Virus record (IMG/VR): IMGVR_UViG_3300008259_005427
Coordinates: 1 to 23,404 of that record
Strand: one strand, 5' to 3'
Length of the DNA: 23,404 nt
Source: a virus
The position numbers and the translations under genes were made by a program. How positions within the stretch are numbered: position 1 is the stretch's first letter; each line of letters starts with the position of its first letter. The notes under the pieces were generated by a model. The model saw only the letters and a list, made by a program, of their open reading frames with translations, searched no databases and was not told where the DNA came from. This document shows positions 5,680 through 14,021 of this stretch, piece by piece.

Positions 5680-6343
5680 TCCAATTAATTAAAGGGGTTA
5701 ACCATTTTGTTTCTCCATGTGTTGAATATCCTGGAAGTGGTGTTATCAATGTACGACCTTTATCTCGAAGTTCCAAGAACATTTGAAAATCATATGGGTG
5801 AGTTCCAGATGTATATTTTCTAAGAATTCCTTCATCTGATCGTAAGGTTTTAACTTTGGAAGCAAAAGTCATAGTAGTAGAATTAGTTAATTTCCAGTGA
5901 CAATTGTTAGATAGAAATACTCTAGTAATTTCTCCTCCATTCTCTACAAAAGGATTTCCTCCATCAATATACTTATCAGGATGATCATATAAAGACACGT
6001 AGCTTGCCCCTATCTCAAATCCTTCATTTAAGATAGAATAGGAATTAGGTTTGTGCAAGTAATCATTTTCTAAAAAATAAACAATTTCGTTATCTTCTAA
6101 CTTTAGAGCTTCATCTAAAGCCAAATTAAAAGTTCCGGCTCCATGTCCAACATTTACTTGTTGTACGTTGGACTGATACTTTAAAATTATTCTTTCTGTT
6201 TCTTTTGAAACATTATCTGCTATTACTAACCAATCGGCATCTTTAAATATTTGGGTAGCATTTTTCAAACAATTTTCATTATTAACATACTCAGGTTTTA
6301 CTTTATTATAACCTGTGTCTGATATTCTATATATTATTTTCAT
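5651..6343 (-). CDS. Probable GT-A-type glycosyltransferase, 230 aa
   Basis: Begins MKIIYRISDTGYNKVK. A GT-A-like strand with a D-x-D-type site follows (VYFLENDYLHKP, END at residues 92-94). Later come WKLTNSTTMTFA (pocket), HPYDFQMFLEL (possible catalytic-base helix) and GYSTHGETKW near the C-terminus, where the His could contact metal. From memory, proteins with this start and the END-Y motif occur in bacterial polysaccharide clusters and in marine phages. The exact family is not assigned. It is coupled to the GDPD-like gene by an ATGA overlap. Confidence 0.65.
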   Translation of the reverse strand: MKIIYRISDTGYNKVKPEYVNNENCLKNATQIFKDADWLVIADNVSKETERIILKYQSNVQQVNVGHGAGTFNLALDEALKLEDNEIVYFLENDYLHKPNSYSILNEGFEIGASYVSLYDHPDKYIDGGNPFVENGGEITRVFLSNNCHWKLTNSTTMTFASKVKTLRSDEGILRKYTSGTHPYDFQMFLELRDKGRTLITPLPGYSTHGETKWLTPLINWNDICNYPLV

Positions 6344-6774
6344 TTTTTATATTTTTTTATATAATCACTACAAATTCCTAGGCATTTAGAAACATCATCA
6401 TTGTAAACTTCAGGCATTACAGCAATACTCCCTTTAATTGGTTGTTTGCCCGGATACACCCACATATATTGTTTAGATGTTAATGTAAGTGTATCATCTT
6501 CATGCCAAAAGTAATGTAATATTGTACTTCTAATCCAATTTAATAGTTCTACATTTTTGCAATGTATCCATAACTTATCAGCTCTGGTGCTTAGCCATTT
6601 ATCATCTATTTCATAGTGAGGCGCATCGTGTCCTAAGTATGTTCTACCATCGACACACCACATATCAATTTCAACATCATATCCTAATTTGATAGCAGAA
6701 TCAATGTATGGAGGATAGTTTTCATATTCCTCTATTTTTCCATTTATATTTCCTCTATGTGATATTAATATCAT
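6340..6774 (-). CDS. Minimal GDPD-like protein, 144 aa
   Basis: The first half carries the glycerophosphodiester phosphodiesterase (GDPD) core: H6-R7-G, E19-N20, E35-x-D37 (YDVEIDMW) and LGHD with H49. These are the residues that bind metal and perform general acid/base catalysis in the TIM-barrel family. The protein is only 144 residues, against about 240 or more for typical GDPDs, so later strands of the barrel are missing or reduced. It could hydrolyse a phosphodiester in a teichoic-acid-like or lipid-derived glycan, or be a non-catalytic relative. ATGA overlaps on both sides tie it to the neighbouring transferase genes. Confidence 0.65.
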   Translation of the reverse strand: MILISHRGNINGKIEEYENYPPYIDSAIKLGYDVEIDMWCVDGRTYLGHDAPHYEIDDKWLSTRADKLWIHCKNVELLNWIRSTILHYFWHEDDTLTLTSKQYMWVYPGKQPIKGSIAVMPEVYNDDVSKCLGICSDYIKKYKK

Positions 6775-7463
6775 CTATATGCTTTATGATTTCCAATTTC
6801 CATTACTGAAATGTTATTTTTATCTATATGTTTTCGTAAAACATATTCTCCGCAAATCCCCATATTTGGATTATTACCAATTATATAATCTATATGGTTA
6901 AATGTGTCTGAGTATATATCCATAATTTGGGAGCTTGAGTACCCCAATGAATCTAAGTATCCATTTACATTATCAAAACATCCTGTAGCTACCCATAAAT
7001 GATTATTATCCAATTCATTTAAATTTAATGGTCCACTAGGAATTGCCATATCAAATCTAATTCTAATAACCCAATCATATATAAAATTATTTTCGTATTC
7101 GTATTGTTTTTTAAGTTTATTAGATTCATGTATTGAATAAAACATACTGCATAAATGATCACTTTTAATACCTAACATTAATCTACTACCCCATTTATCG
7201 GATTCAAAATATTTTTGGGGCTCTATTATATATTTCTTGGGTTGGTATAGATTAACCATAGTTTCCATTAGATTAGATGGGATTTTATCTCCCATTATCC
7301 CCCCACCTCCACTTTTAAAATGTTGGCCCACCATAGTTGATGTGTCCCAAGTATGTATAAACACATCAGGATTTAAATCATCTATTAGATTGGGTTTCAT
7401 AGATTCATAGTAACATGTTTCTAAAAATCTAGCTTGTCCTGATAGACATAGTGCTACTTTCAT
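6771..7463 (-). CDS. Sugar-transferase-like protein with MKVALCLSGQ start, 230 aa
   Basis: The N-terminal strand and loop MKVALCLSGQARFLE, followed by DVFIHTWD (33-40), is a pattern I associate with a group of viral and bacterial glycan-cluster proteins. WVIRIRFDMAIP (R134-x-R136-F-D138) probably forms the GT-A-type metal/nucleotide site at the end of a strand. A glycine-rich loop (SGGGGIMG, 51-58) lies between. No membrane segment. It probably transfers a sugar, but the donor and acceptor are unknown. A 15-base gap separates it from the methyltransferase gene upstream. Confidence 0.6.
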   Translation of the reverse strand: MKVALCLSGQARFLETCYYESMKPNLIDDLNPDVFIHTWDTSTMVGQHFKSGGGGIMGDKIPSNLMETMVNLYQPKKYIIEPQKYFESDKWGSRLMLGIKSDHLCSMFYSIHESNKLKKQYEYENNFIYDWVIRIRFDMAIPSGPLNLNELDNNHLWVATGCFDNVNGYLDSLGYSSSQIMDIYSDTFNHIDYIIGNNPNMGICGEYVLRKHIDKNNISVMEIGNHKAYR

Positions 7464-7478
7464 TAGGTGTGATTTAAA

Positions 7479-8177
7479 TTACTTTATTATATAGGCTGTA
7501 GGACAATGATAATTTAAGGATTTTATTTGTAAATTTTTTTCCTCTATAAATCTATCAACTCCCCGGGATTCACTCCATTTGTGATAACCATATTCATCAA
7601 ACACAATAATTCCCCCTTTTGTTACATTATCCCATAAATTATTTAAAGTATCATATGTTGGTTGTTCCAAATCTAAATCCATATACAGTAAAGATATCTT
7701 AAATCCAGGATTGTTTTCGGAAAAATGTTTACTAGTTATTGATATATCCCCTTGAATTAATTCAAATTCAGATTTTTGGAAACCATGTGATATAATTTGA
7801 TTATGTAGCACATCTGCAGATGATTCATTGTGTTTAAAATTTCTACCTTCAAATAATACTCCCATTGCTTCTTTATCAATTTTATCTTTTATAGAAGATA
7901 TTAAAGTATCAGTATTGAAGAAATCAAAACCAATTACTTTTTTTGAACTATTAGGATTAAAAATATTTTTTAATTTTAAAAAGGTATATAATCCTGTTCC
8001 TTTAAATACCCCACATTCAACAATATCTCCAGGAATATCTTGAGTTTGATTGTAAAGTAATGTTCGAGCTATTAGTTTATTAAAAACTCGTCTATCCTCA
8101 CTTAATATGAAAGAATTAAAGCTATCAAAAATAACTTGTGATGTTTGGGAAATTTCTAAATTGTCTATTTTTATCAT
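7479..8177 (-). CDS. TylF/MycF-like sugar O-methyltransferase
   Basis: Class I SAM methyltransferase of the TylF/MycF family (Pfam TylF). The SAM loop is VECGVFKGTG (53-62); VIGFDFF (81-87) ends strand two. The LLYMDLDLEQPTYDTL segment (D167, D169) and GGIIVFDEYG (D194) hold the metal-binding aspartates typical of TylF. TylF and MycF methylate hydroxyls of deoxysugars, so this enzyme likely adds a methyl cap to a sugar made or transferred by the cluster. Length (232 aa) is close to the family norm. It overlaps the HAD-nucleotidyltransferase gene by four bases. Confidence 0.85.
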   Translation of the reverse strand: MIKIDNLEISQTSQVIFDSFNSFILSEDRRVFNKLIARTLLYNQTQDIPGDIVECGVFKGTGLYTFLKLKNIFNPNSSKKVIGFDFFNTDTLISSIKDKIDKEAMGVLFEGRNFKHNESSADVLHNQIISHGFQKSEFELIQGDISITSKHFSENNPGFKISLLYMDLDLEQPTYDTLNNLWDNVTKGGIIVFDEYGYHKWSESRGVDRFIEEKNLQIKSLNYHCPTAYIIK

Positions 8178-9526
8178 GATTTGTAATTTTCTAAGTAATA
8201 TTTTAAATCTTCAGGAGTACCTAATCCCCACATTTTAGAAACATTAAACGTTCTAATATGTTTTTTATCTTTAATAGCTTCATTAAACACAGGACAAACA
8301 TAAAATTCATTATTTACTCTAATATTTTTTTCAATCATTTGCTCTGCATATTTTACAAAATCAGAACCATGTTTCCAATAATAAAATCCAACAGTTGCAA
8401 TATTTGATATTGGTTTCTTTTCAGCCACTTCAGTCACCAATCCATTTTCATCCACTTTAGCAAAACTCCATTTTGGGTGTGTAGCTGGAAAAGAAACAAT
8501 TCCTCCATCAGAATTTGTTTCTTGCATTTTATACATAAATTCATTTGAATCCCATTCTACAAATTGGTCTGAATTAGCAAAAAATAAAGGAGCATCTGAA
8601 TCAATATATTTTTTAGATAATAATGCAGTACAAGCAGCTCCCTCAGTTAATTCATTAGTTTCAACTATTTTACATCCTGGGGTTAGTAAATTTAAAAGGG
8701 TATCTAGATTGTATTTTTCCCGATGTGATTTTTGAACTACATAAATGTAATTAGCATCTAAATTTAGATTTTCAATTACTACTTGAATCATGGGCTTACC
8801 ATTTACTTCAATTAATGGTTTAGGAAAAGTATAGCCAGCTTGCTCAAAACGACTTCCCGCCCCAGCCATAGGGATTAAAACATTTAATTTTTCATTTTTC
8901 CATTTAGGAGTCATATTTATTTGATTATTTAAGTATTTGTAAATGTTATTATATGTAATATCTTTCGGGGATTCAACCCTCATTACGTGAGATTTTGATC
9001 TATTTGCTGCTAATAACCCAAATGGTGAATCTTCAATTATTAATGTTTCTTCAGGTAAACACCCCATCATTGAAATAGCTTTCCAATATATTTCGGGGTG
9101 GGGTTTACTGTTTTGGACATCCTCATTAGATAATATCAAATCAAAGCGATCAATAATATCCAATCTTGATAAAACAGTTAAGACTGTTTTACGAATGCTA
9201 TTAGAACATACTGCTAACTTATACCCACTTTGAATTAACAAATCCATACATACTTGCAGTTGTGGGGATGGTTTTAATTCTTTTAAGGATTTTAATGTGT
9301 AATATTGTTTTTTATCCCATACTTGTTTAAAAAGTTCTTGAGGTAGTCCTTTTTTGATATGTAACATTTCTAGCTTCTGATTGGTTTTGAGCCCATCATA
9401 TGTTAATAAGTGTTCATCCCAATTAATGGCAAACTGTGGGTCAAGAGCTTTGTTTAATGACTCATAATGTATATTTTTTGCTTCAACTAATACACCATCA
9501 AGATCAAATATAACTAACTTAATCAT
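8174..9526 (-). CDS. HAD phosphatase fused to sugar nucleotidyltransferase, 450 aa
   Basis: Two domains. Residues 1-195 form a HAD phosphatase: motif I FDLDGVLVE (D8, D10), motif II CSNS (107-110), the lysine in NSKPHPE (K141) and motif IV IIEDSPFG (163-170). From about 214 a nucleotidyltransferase follows: VLIPMAGAGSRF (216-227), then FPKPLIEVNGKP and the metal-site strand FFANSDQFVEW. Such a pair can dephosphorylate a sugar phosphate and activate the product as an NDP-sugar, similar in logic to the Hdd enzymes of heptose activation, though those act through separate genes. The product presumably feeds the neighbouring transferases. It overlaps the GT9 gene by four bases. Confidence 0.85.
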   Translation of the reverse strand: MIKLVIFDLDGVLVEAKNIHYESLNKALDPQFAINWDEHLLTYDGLKTNQKLEMLHIKKGLPQELFKQVWDKKQYYTLKSLKELKPSPQLQVCMDLLIQSGYKLAVCSNSIRKTVLTVLSRLDIIDRFDLILSNEDVQNSKPHPEIYWKAISMMGCLPEETLIIEDSPFGLLAANRSKSHVMRVESPKDITYNNIYKYLNNQINMTPKWKNEKLNVLIPMAGAGSRFEQAGYTFPKPLIEVNGKPMIQVVIENLNLDANYIYVVQKSHREKYNLDTLLNLLTPGCKIVETNELTEGAACTALLSKKYIDSDAPLFFANSDQFVEWDSNEFMYKMQETNSDGGIVSFPATHPKWSFAKVDENGLVTEVAEKKPISNIATVGFYYWKHGSDFVKYAEQMIEKNIRVNNEFYVCPVFNEAIKDKKHIRTFNVSKMWGLGTPEDLKYYLENYKS

Positions 9527-10413
9527 TGCCTCAAATTTATTATTTTACTAATAATTTCATTATCTGTTAAATATGGATCTAACACAATGTGCCCATCATG
9601 GGGAAAATAATAAATAGGGCCTAATTTAGGTTCCTTTATTTTTTTCAATACCCCATTCCACCCATACAATTGATGAATAAAATCACCTGTTAATATCGTT
9701 TTGCATCCTACTCCCGCAGCTAAATTTGCCAATCCACCTTCAGTGCCAATAAAAGCGTCACATGCTTTAAGCAATGAAGCTTCAAATGTTAATGATTTAG
9801 AATCATCATCACTAATATTTGAAGTTTGATATTGTGATAAGTTACCCATACCAATTGGCACCAATGTAAAATGATTAATTAGTTCATTTACAATATACTG
9901 CACATTTCGATGGCTCCCTCCATATCCTAGATTAGGAACATCAATACCTTTTTTATATTGGTCTGGGGTGAATAGATATGTTTTGGGTTCCCAATTAGTC
10001 ATTACCCCAATAACAGGTTTGTTATGTTCTTTTTTTAATTGTTCAACATATTCTTTAGCTATTAAATCATATTGGGGTAAAGTATATATTTTATACTCTG
10101 CGGTTGTATCCGTAAATCCTGCAAATTGTTGATATTCTTCACAGGGAGTTACAAGATAATTTAAGGGTTGCAATTGTATTACACGTGAATACTCCTCCTG
10201 TAAGTGTTGACTGGTGGGGTTTGGACTTGGGGTGTCGGAAACAAATACCTTATGAATTGAGGGATCATTCTCTAATAATGCTTTCATTTGAGGAAAACCA
10301 ATTAAATAATCTACCTGATTATATTGGTTGGCTAATTTAGGGGCTAATGAGGTGGAAAACATAATATCACCAAAATAACCATAGGTAATTACTAAACATT
10401 TAGTATTTTGCAT
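9523..10413 (-). CDS. Glycosyltransferase family 9 (heptosyltransferase-like)
   Basis: GT-B protein of about 296 residues from the preferred start ATG 10411-10413. That start places the typical GT9 strand CLVITYGYFGDIMFSTSLAP right at the N-terminus. The frame stays open up to an earlier ATG at 10485, which would add 24 charged residues without a place in the fold and overlap the neighbour by 86 bases. The C-terminal domain shows VIGVMTNWEPKTY and the donor-site segment FIGTEGGLANLAAGVGC, where GT9 enzymes normally have DSG-P-hAA. Family members transfer heptose or other sugars from NDP donors to LPS-type acceptors. Acceptor here unknown. Confidence 0.75.
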   Translation of the reverse strand: MQNTKCLVITYGYFGDIMFSTSLAPKLANQYNQVDYLIGFPQMKALLENDPSIHKVFVSDTPSPNPTSQHLQEEYSRVIQLQPLNYLVTPCEEYQQFAGFTDTTAEYKIYTLPQYDLIAKEYVEQLKKEHNKPVIGVMTNWEPKTYLFTPDQYKKGIDVPNLGYGGSHRNVQYIVNELINHFTLVPIGMGNLSQYQTSNISDDDSKSLTFEASLLKACDAFIGTEGGLANLAAGVGCKTILTGDFIHQLYGWNGVLKKIKEPKLGPIYYFPHDGHIVLDPYLTDNEIISKIINLRQ

Positions 10414-10771
10414 AGCTCTTTTCTTCTCTAAACTCAGAACCGTACTTTTCATTAATTTGTTTTTTAGTATCCGCTCGTTTATCATTTGTGATATAAACTA
10501 ACCGAGCTAATTCGATGAATTGATTATCAAATTCTGCATTTTTTTCTTTTACTCGGATATCATCTTCAATTTCCCATAACAACTGATTTATATGTAATAA
10601 TTCATCGTAATCAGTTAGAGATATTTTTAATTCATTAAATACAATATCTAGCAAATATGAATATTCCTTTTGAATATTTTCAAGCTTCAATTGATCATCA
10701 ATATACTTTTTTTTAAGTGCAAGTATTGTAAGTTTATCAACAATCTCACCTATAGATACTTCTATTTTCAT
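10400..10771 (-). CDS. DUF6165-like protein, 123 aa
   Basis: Helical protein beginning MKIEVSIGEIVDKLTILALK, with LLWEIEDDIRVKE in the middle and YITNDKRADTKKQINEKYGS near the end. These match my memory of the DUF6165 family, often found beside GT9 or other glycosyltransferases in LPS/capsule loci of bacteria and phages. The biochemical role is not known. It overlaps the GT9 gene by 14 bases and the GT7-like gene by 26 bases, so it is certainly part of the same message and may act with one of them. Confidence 0.8.
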   Translation of the reverse strand: MKIEVSIGEIVDKLTILALKKKYIDDQLKLENIQKEYSYLLDIVFNELKISLTDYDELLHINQLLWEIEDDIRVKEKNAEFDNQFIELARLVYITNDKRADTKKQINEKYGSEFREEKSYAKY

Positions 10772-11489
10772 ATTTAAAATTTTTAATTTTTAGCCAACGT
10801 ACCCCATCTGCATCATATTCATTTACCTCTGCAGTTACTTGTTTGTATCCTAAATCTAATGTATTTTTTAAATTTGCCAATAGGTAATGATTATTAATAA
10901 AATCATTATCATTATCAGCTGGTTTGTTATCAGTATGATATAACCCTAAGAAAGTTCCATCTGTGTTGCGTTTCCATTTATATCCTAATAAACGCAATCT
11001 ATCTCTAGTATCATCATCTTCTTTCCCCCATCCTACATAATAGGGATTAAATCCATTCATTTTATAAAATAAATCACGATGAATAACAAATACCCCCCCA
11101 GAATGGTCCCCTACTGTAATGTGAAAATTTTGATATCCATTTGGTATATCTGAGATTTTTCGTTGTTGGTTGTTTTCGTCTAGAAAAATAACATTATTTA
11201 TAGGATATAAAGGGACATCACACGTTGTATCATATGAAACATTATCTGTTGGATAATAATCAACATCATGGAATATTAATAATTCTCCTTTTGATTTTTG
11301 GGCTGCTAAGTTATATAATGAATTTTTTTGAAATTTTTCATCATTGTCTTGTTCAGCTATAATTATTTCATATGATTTACCATTAAATACCTCAGCTAAC
11401 TTAGGTAATAGCATAGAAAGATGAGATTCTCTATTTCGGTAAGAAATAATTATAGAATAATTAACGTTTGAATCCTGGTATTCTATCAT
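10746..11489 (-). CDS. Galactosyltransferase-like GT-A enzyme (GT7-like), 247 aa
   Basis: GT-A enzyme: YSIIISYRNRESHLSMLLPK (11-30) opens the fold, and LLIFHDVDYYP carries the D-V-D metal site (75-77). GVFVIHRDLFYKMNGFNPYY followed by GWGKEDDDTRDRL (153-165) closely resembles the WGxEDDD-xxxR motif that in beta-1,4-galactosyltransferases (GT7) holds acceptor-binding and catalytic acidic residues; H185 in YHTDN matches the third metal ligand region. No signal anchor precedes it, unlike Golgi enzymes. It probably transfers galactose or N-acetylgalactosamine from a UDP donor; donor identity is inference. Confidence 0.82.
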   Translation of the reverse strand: MIEYQDSNVNYSIIISYRNRESHLSMLLPKLAEVFNGKSYEIIIAEQDNDEKFQKNSLYNLAAQKSKGELLIFHDVDYYPTDNVSYDTTCDVPLYPINNVIFLDENNQQRKISDIPNGYQNFHITVGDHSGGVFVIHRDLFYKMNGFNPYYVGWGKEDDDTRDRLRLLGYKWKRNTDGTFLGLYHTDNKPADNDNDFINNHYLLANLKNTLDLGYKQVTAEVNEYDADGVRWLKIKNFKYENRSIYR

Positions 11490-12237
11490 ATTGATGCACT
11501 ATTGAGTATTGGTTAATGTTATTTAAATTAAATTGAACTAATCCTGCATTTATAACATGTAAGTGAATTGCTAAATTATTTTTTAAATCTGTAAATATAG
11601 TTTTATCTTTGTATTTAGTTTGAATTAAATAGTTATAAGATGTTTGATCTGCTACTTTATATTTTCCTACAGACATTAAATAAATGTCAGCACATATATT
11701 TTTTATTAATTCATAATTACCACCAAATACACCGACATTGTAAACAGGTTTATCTAACAGTGTTTGTAATCCTATTATTCCTAAGTTATAATGAATATGA
11801 GCTTTATTCCATTCCTCATTTTCATATATAATTTCTTCACTTGTAGCTGTTATAAAAGAAGATGATAGTAAATCAAATGGATTATTATTAAAATAAATGT
11901 CTTTTATATCCGTTATTAATACTTTATCATACACATTATCTTGTAAAAAATTCCATATATGAAAAAATCTAATATTATGAATTAAATCATATGATGTGTT
12001 AAAATCACATATACCGGTGTTAAAATTAAATATATTTTTATCATTACCCCAAAAATCAAAATTAGGGATAATTATATCTATGTTATTTATCTTTAAATAT
12101 TCTTCTAACCCGTTATTAGAGGAATTATATAATAATAGTACTCTATCACAATTTTCCCAATTAGATGTATCCACCCAATTTTCCAAATCTTTTGGGGAAT
12201 AATTCCCACTAATTGCTCCTATTAGTAAATTTTTCAT
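11461..12237 (-). CDS. Putative GT-A nucleotide-sugar transferase, 258 aa
   Basis: The start MKNLLIGAISGNYSPKDLEN and the central VLITDIKDIYF (D110-I-K-D113) resemble nucleotide-diphospho-sugar transferases in which D-x-x-D or D-x-D binds the metal. Later NVGVFGG (167-173), DQTSYNYL (197-204) and a C-terminal IVHQYDR follow the order seen in several GT-A families: pocket, catalytic Asp and metal-binding His. A precise CAZy family cannot be given. No transmembrane helix. It overlaps the GT7-like gene by 29 bases and ends one base from the dehydrogenase gene. Confidence 0.65.
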   Translation of the reverse strand: MKNLLIGAISGNYSPKDLENWVDTSNWENCDRVLLLYNSSNNGLEEYLKINNIDIIIPNFDFWGNDKNIFNFNTGICDFNTSYDLIHNIRFFHIWNFLQDNVYDKVLITDIKDIYFNNNPFDLLSSSFITATSEEIIYENEEWNKAHIHYNLGIIGLQTLLDKPVYNVGVFGGNYELIKNICADIYLMSVGKYKVADQTSYNYLIQTKYKDKTIFTDLKNNLAIHLHVINAGLVQFNLNNINQYSIVHQYDRIPGFKR

Positions 12238-12238
12238 T

Positions 12239-13057
12239 TTAAATAACTGCTCGGCCTTTCATTTTTTCCCAATCTCTATTTTTACGAACTTCATTATTGG
12301 TTTTTTGGGTTGCTTCTAAAACATTATTAGTTGTTCCCAGTTCTTCCGTAAGATATAAAAGCGCAGATAAATCCTTAGGAAAACAGTGTCCCCCAAATCC
12401 AAAATCACCATCATGACCTGGAACTCCCCAATGTGATTCTCCTAATCTTTCATCCATAGTTGCATATTCTATTACTTTATCATAATCAGCACCTACTTTT
12501 TCACATAATTGATATATTTCATTTGCAAAAGAAACTTTTACTGAAAGAAATGTATTAGTCACATATTTAACCATTTCAGCATAAGTTGAATCAGTTTTAA
12601 TAATATGTGCCTTTGGAAATACCTTTGAGAATATCTGTTTCAATTCCGTAGTTGTCGGTCTTGGTCCACCTAATATAATGCGGGTTTGATTTTGATAATC
12701 ACTCACTGCATTTCTTTCAGTCAAAAACTCTGGGTTGAATACAATATTGGTTTTGTATTTCTCATTCCATTTTTCCGTACTCATTGGTGGAACAGTTGAT
12801 TTAACTATAATACCTTTGGTCTCACCAATCTCGTTGATTTCTTTAATAACTCCCTCAACAATGTCGGTATTACAGGACCCATCTGGGTTCATTGGAGTTG
12901 GTAAACAAACGAATACATAATCACATCTCGCCACATCCTCAAATGATGTGTTTCGTTCCATTGGATTCAAATCGAATACCCGTACATCGTAATACTTTTT
13001 GAACTTTTGGTAAACAGCATTACCTACAAAACCTTGACCTACTATCCCTAATTTCAT
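12239..13057 (-). CDS. Shortened UDP-glucose/GDP-mannose dehydrogenase-like protein
   Basis: The NAD site GQGFVG is at residues 7-12, followed by VCLPTPMNPDGSC. Middle-domain residues EMVKYVTNTFLSVKVSFANE (K164, N168) and the catalytic cysteine C225 in FGFGGHCFPKDL are present, so both NAD-dependent oxidation steps that turn UDP-glucose into UDP-glucuronate could occur. At 272 residues it stops soon after the central helix and lacks the C-terminal UDP-sugar-binding domain (families run to about 390-450). It may use a different partner or substrate-binding mode, or be a reduced viral enzyme. It is coupled to the GT2 gene by an ATGA overlap. Confidence 0.82.
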   Translation of the reverse strand: MKLGIVGQGFVGNAVYQKFKKYYDVRVFDLNPMERNTSFEDVARCDYVFVCLPTPMNPDGSCNTDIVEGVIKEINEIGETKGIIVKSTVPPMSTEKWNEKYKTNIVFNPEFLTERNAVSDYQNQTRIILGGPRPTTTELKQIFSKVFPKAHIIKTDSTYAEMVKYVTNTFLSVKVSFANEIYQLCEKVGADYDKVIEYATMDERLGESHWGVPGHDGDFGFGGHCFPKDLSALLYLTEELGTTNNVLEATQKTNNEVRKNRDWEKMKGRAVI

Positions 13058-13680
13058 ATTATTTCGTAAAATTTATTTTGTTTTTCTTGTCTTTCGATAT
13101 CTTTGGGGTGATATAAAGAAAATTCTTCTTGTGGTGGTAAAGCTACATAAGTTTTGAATCCATCCAACCTTTCATGAACTTTATTTACCCATTTTATTTC
13201 AGGTTTATTTTTCCAGATTCTCCATTGGTAATCAGGATAATTAACCCATCCTTGTTCATTAACATTCCATCCCCATTTTTGAATATGTGCTTCAGTTAAA
13301 CCTTCTACAGTATTAACTCTTGGCGTTAGATACACTTCGGTTTCAGCGTTTGACTCTAGTATGGTAGGTAATATGGAAATTAGATATTCATTTGGAAATT
13401 CATCGGCATCTATTTGAAAAATATAATCACCTGTACATTGTTTGGTTATATAATTTTTTAATTCTGAAAAGTTGTTTTTGAATTCAAATGAATGCCATCT
13501 GAATGGAGACTCAGAAACTGTTCGGGATTTCAAATATTGTTCCACTTGAGAACTACCATTCGAACTATCGTATACAACCACAATTTCATCTCTATCTCTT
13601 TTGTATTTTTTGAGTTTAAATAAAAGTCTATCTAGCTCAACTAATTCGTCTTTAACAGTTATAGCGTATGAAATTTTCAT
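13054..13680 (-). CDS. Glycosyltransferase family 2 (WaaE-like)
   Basis: Compact GT2 enzyme of 208 residues: ISYAITVKDELVELDRLL opens the fold, DEIVVVYDSS (31-40) binds the nucleotide, and FQIDADEFPNEYL carries the D-A-D site (91-93). NFSELKNYITKQCTGDYIF and the end WVNKVHERLDGF match the LPS-core GT2 enzymes of the WaaE/KdtX type, where the HER segment near the end is conserved. Those add glucose to lipid-A core sugars; here the acceptor is unknown. Overlaps of four bases at both ends show strict co-transcription. Confidence 0.85.
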   Translation of the reverse strand: MKISYAITVKDELVELDRLLFKLKKYKRDRDEIVVVYDSSNGSSQVEQYLKSRTVSESPFRWHSFEFKNNFSELKNYITKQCTGDYIFQIDADEFPNEYLISILPTILESNAETEVYLTPRVNTVEGLTEAHIQKWGWNVNEQGWVNYPDYQWRIWKNKPEIKWVNKVHERLDGFKTYVALPPQEEFSLYHPKDIERQEKQNKFYEII

Positions 13681-14015
13681 AGTATTTTATTTAAAACTTT
13701 TAACCTAAATTTATCCCAACGAGTCATTTTATTTCTATTCCAAACATTTTTATCAGATAAAACTTCAGCTAACATACGTAAGTATCCTCTAAGAAACAAA
13801 AAATCCCAAGAATAGACATGAAAGTATTTTTGGGTTGTTTTGTTGGGTAGTAATAAATCTGCTTCAAATAATGAATAAGTTCTAAGATTATACACTATTT
13901 TGAAGATACTAAAACTAAAATAGCTTCCTGCCCCACTCCAATCAATATAGAGAGGGGAGAAAGCTATATTAACTCTTCTAAATTTCCAAGATATTTTTTC
14001 TAAAAACCTTTGCAT
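13677..14015 (-). CDS. Hypothetical basic aromatic protein, 112 aa
   Basis: No family recognised. The protein is rich in F, Y, W, R and K (RFLEKISWKFRRVNIAFSPL, later KYFHVYSWDFLFLRGYLRML). The hydrophobic segments are short and mixed with charges, so a true membrane span is doubtful; peripheral membrane binding is possible. Its place inside the glycan cluster, with an ATGA overlap to the GT2 gene, suggests an accessory role in the same process. Confidence 0.6.
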   Translation of the reverse strand: MQRFLEKISWKFRRVNIAFSPLYIDWSGAGSYFSFSIFKIVYNLRTYSLFEADLLLPNKTTQKYFHVYSWDFLFLRGYLRMLAEVLSDKNVWNRNKMTRWDKFRLKVLNKIL

Positions 14016-14021
14016 TGTATT

